This document shows positions 59,430 through 64,000 of a DNA stretch of 64,000 bases, one piece after another (the first letter of the stretch is position 1; every line of letters begins with the position of its first letter). Under the pieces are notes generated by a model that saw only the letters and a program-made list of their open reading frames with translations, was not told where the DNA came from and ran no database searches. The position numbers and the translations under genes were made by a program. The DNA is from Amblyornis subalaris (lineage: Eukaryota > Chordata > Aves > Passeriformes > Ptilonorhynchidae): assembly GCA_018881555.1 (NCBI GenBank), contig JACAXG010000075.1, positions 1-64,000 of the forward strand, read 5' to 3'.

Positions 59430-62400
59430 GATGTTGCAAAGTCTGAAGTTACATGCTCAGAAAAACATAGATCTTGGGTGATAAACCTCCCTGTGAAGNG
59501 TGCCCATGTCACAGCATTTGTAGCATTTTTGGAGCTGTGAATCTGTCAGAAATCAGGTGTAGGGGTTTTTTTTAATTTACGTATGGGAGCCTCATACAGT
59601 TTAGGTTTGATCATAGATGTGGTGAAAATTTCCATCTTCAAATCTGTTAGAAAGTCCAGTATTTATGGAAAGGCGAAGAATTTTTTTTCCCCAAAAATTT
59701 CATCAGTGCAAATGTATTTGTCACGCAATTTGGATTCAACAGCTCATCACTTTCCTGTGAAAAATTACTGCAGTGGAAAATTCCTAATTATCTGTAGTGA
59801 AACAACATTTTCAATTCCATTGATCAGTTTCGTCTTTCCATATCCATCTGTTTCCATGACTGGTTCCTTCCTCTCTCCCAGAGCTGCTTTTCTTTGTGCT
59901 GGAGTAAGCTGTCCTGGACAGTCCCAGCACATANGGGATCTTTGCGTTTGTGACAGGAAATCTATTGCACCACTTAGGTTTAATTAGAGCACAGTGACAC
60001 ATGATGAGTTTACACATCAAAGCCTAGAAACAACTCCACAAATTGGCTCTCGTCCCAAAGTGTATTTTGGGATCTCTATTGAATTTTGGGATGTTTCATT
60101 GTATTTGGTGGGAACATGTGAGATGCAGGGTCGGGTTCTTGGGGTCAGTGGAATTATACCAATTCTTACTANCCAAGGATATAGCCCAAAAAACCTGCAT
60201 GTAAACTTAAATTTAGGTTCAGATCAACTAGAATCCAATTACATATTCCAAATTTCTGTATTGCATGATAAAAACTTCTCTCTCTCATGGAGAGAAGAGC
60301 AGGGAATAATTCAGTCTATATGTTATGAGTCACATTTTGGAGTTGCTTATCCTTCTGCTGCTTGGAGGGGAATGCAGGGATCTCTCAGCTGTTGGGCGTG
60401 TAATCACCTCCCATACTTGAATGCTGAAGTGAAATGAATCCAAACCAAAAATGCATGGAGCTGATGCCCAGCATAGGTTTCATTGCAAAGAGAAAATTAT
60501 ATTTTACAGAAAAAACATTGGAANAAAACAAGAGATGAACATGTTGAAGCCTGGGGGTATTTTGATCTGTATTCTAAGCTGAAGTTTTTAGCTAAAGCCA
60601 CAGTTGGCACATCTTGTGTGCTTGGAAAGTGAGTGAGCATTAAACCAGTCGGACTAGAGCCATTTTGAAAAGTCAGCTCTGGGTCTATATTTCTCAATTT
60701 TTGTAGTATCTTTCTGCCTTACATATGGGGGGTTTTTTGAACAGTATCCAATTCCCGTAGGGTGTGAGGCCAAATGGCTTTTATTAAACAAATAAGGAAA
60801 GCCAGAACTGGAATCAAACAAGCAGAATGAGAAGATTGCAGCAGCAGCACAGAGCCAACTCATTGTCCTCATGATGGAGGAATGGTTTGCTAATTGTTCA
60901 TGAAAGCTAATGGAAACCATATTTTGGCTGTGAATAATTCTCAGGAGGGATCTTTGTGAAGTCTTATATCATCTCTTGTATCTGCCTGGTAGAACATCTC
61001 AAGTATTCCAAAGCAGACACACCCCACGAAGCTCCAAGTGCAGAAGAGCACTGGTCAGGTGTAGGTCCTAGAGCAAGGCGGGCCTGACTCCCTGGGATGA
61101 GGAAGCTCTGCTGGCACATCACTCACCTCTCAGGGGCTCGTGCACTCTCTTACTTTGGGAAAGGGCTTTGCTTGTTCAAAGTGTTGCTAAAGTGATTTCA
61201 ANAAGTCACAAATGAACTGCACAGAGCCCATTTCAGATGTAAGGGAAGATGTCAGTAGAAATGAGCTGGAAAGGGATTCTGACATGTTCTTCGAAGGTTA
61301 TTAAGTCTATTGTATGTCTTATAATTAGCTTTAATAATTCACTTCTGCTATGGGATGTTACTTTNGATTCAAAAATCAATGTAACAGAGTTCATGCAGCC
61401 CTTCAGTGGTGAATACACAGACCCAGNACTGGGTGCTCAGCTGTGACTGCTGTGGGTTTGTGCCTTGAGCAAAGCAGCATTGGTGAGGCCCATCCCTCCA
61501 GAAGAAAACATCCTGCGTTTGTCATAGAAGTCTTTACTTTTCTTCACAGAGAAGAATGGTACTTTTTGTGGCTAAAATATTAAAGCTTTTCAGTNGCTTC
61601 TGCTACTCTAAGTCAACAGAGCTTGTTACTGCTATAGAGCTGTACTAATTGATACCTGCTCAGTTATAGACATGGAATTTTGATTTACTGAAAATACAGA
61701 TCACAGTGGTACATATCCCATTATGATGGGCATTTATAGATGTATGGTGAGGAGATTTTCCCCACTGCAACAAGATCTAGTCTGTGCAAATANAGAGCCC
61801 AGGCATGTAATAGCTGTGGTGCTGTACTTTGAAATAAATTTGGCTGAAGGACTTTAAATTACTTAAGAAAAAGGAAAAAAATATTCCAAATAATGAGTAG
61901 GTATCATAATGAGTGCTAAAATAATGCCATGTACCTACTTCATTATTCAGTTGCTTATTTATTATCTTTATTCTCAAGAGTAATGATGTTAAAGCGCTTT
62001 TTTCCAAATGTTAATTTAGTTCTCTGCAGATGGCAACCATCTGTTAAATGACAAGGCATTTACAGTCTTTGATTAGCACTTTGTAGAACTTGGATGGACT
62101 TACAATATGTAAGTATAGTTATGGAAGTGAAACTTGGTAGATTTGTTCTTTTCCTGTTGCTGGAAAATTTCAAACCTAACAATGTTTTTGCCTGTCTTCT
62201 CCTGTATTTATCCATATTATTTCCAGCTGAAGCCTTGAAATTCTTGACAGAATGACAATAATAGGAAATATTGTTAAATTTCAGCACCATTTGTAGCAAT
62301 TATGAGCGTCCTCATTCTAGACAGGCATCATGTGGGTGAACTCTTAGGGATGCTCAAGAAAAGCACTGGAAGTTTGAAGGACTCTAAGGATCCTGGCTTA

Positions 62401-62574
62401 GCAAGTAGGAAACTCCCTGTGGGCTGTGATACAGCTTTGGGTGCTTACAGGAAGTTACACTGGGAGTCTGATACACGTTGATATTCCCATCACAAAGTGA
62501 TCTTCTTGCATGAGCTCCACACTTTGTGTTTTACTGCCTTGATCAATGACAACGAANCCCCCATCCGTCCATAA

Positions 62575-64000
<1,426 letters not shown>

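Overview
This is vertebrate nuclear DNA, most likely from a bird. It carries three unlinked-function protein genes in the order TMEM97 - NLK - LYRM9, with TMEM97 and NLK on the minus strand and LYRM9 on the plus strand. The same order and relative orientation is known from human 17q11.2. The bird call rests on low repeat density, two CR1 LINE fragments (7385-7590 and 11831-11885) and one piece resembling an avian endogenous-retrovirus LTR (about 32992-33222). The species cannot be named from the sequence.

Layout. 1-160: first coding exon of TMEM97 (minus), inside a CpG island. About 490-38074: the complete NLK gene (minus). Eleven coding exons can be placed to the base; they join to a 1584-nt CDS encoding 527 aa, the length of human NLK. 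The 3'UTR runs from 2156 to roughly 490. Intron 1 is about 22 kb and the other introns are 0.4-4.8 kb. Intron 3 (9613-14368) has the hallmarks of a minor (U12-type) spliceosomal intron. 38.5-40.1 kb: a large CpG island that is a divergent promoter, with ten same-orientation CCAAT boxes, G-runs, a probable NLK 5'UTR intron and a candidate plus-strand first exon. 40.1-62.7 kb: about 22.6 kb with no coding exon that I can support; it holds several AT-rich, homeodomain/POU-motif-rich blocks that look like conserved non-coding elements. 62738-63651: two coding exons of LYRM9 (plus); its last exon lies beyond the window.

The three genes do not form a pathway. NLK is a MAPK-like serine/threonine kinase acting on TCF/LEF, FOXO, Notch and related factors. 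TMEM97 is an ER membrane protein (sigma-2 receptor) of sterol handling. LYRM9 is a small LYR-motif, probably mitochondrial, protein. What they share is regulatory territory: NLK's poly(A) region lies about 330 bp from the TMEM97 start codon, and NLK and LYRM9 are head to head.

I found no new coding system. The observations most worth following are the U12 intron, the CCAAT array, the dual start of NLK and several candidate enhancers and hairpins. Statements about conservation are impressions from motif content, because no alignment could be run.
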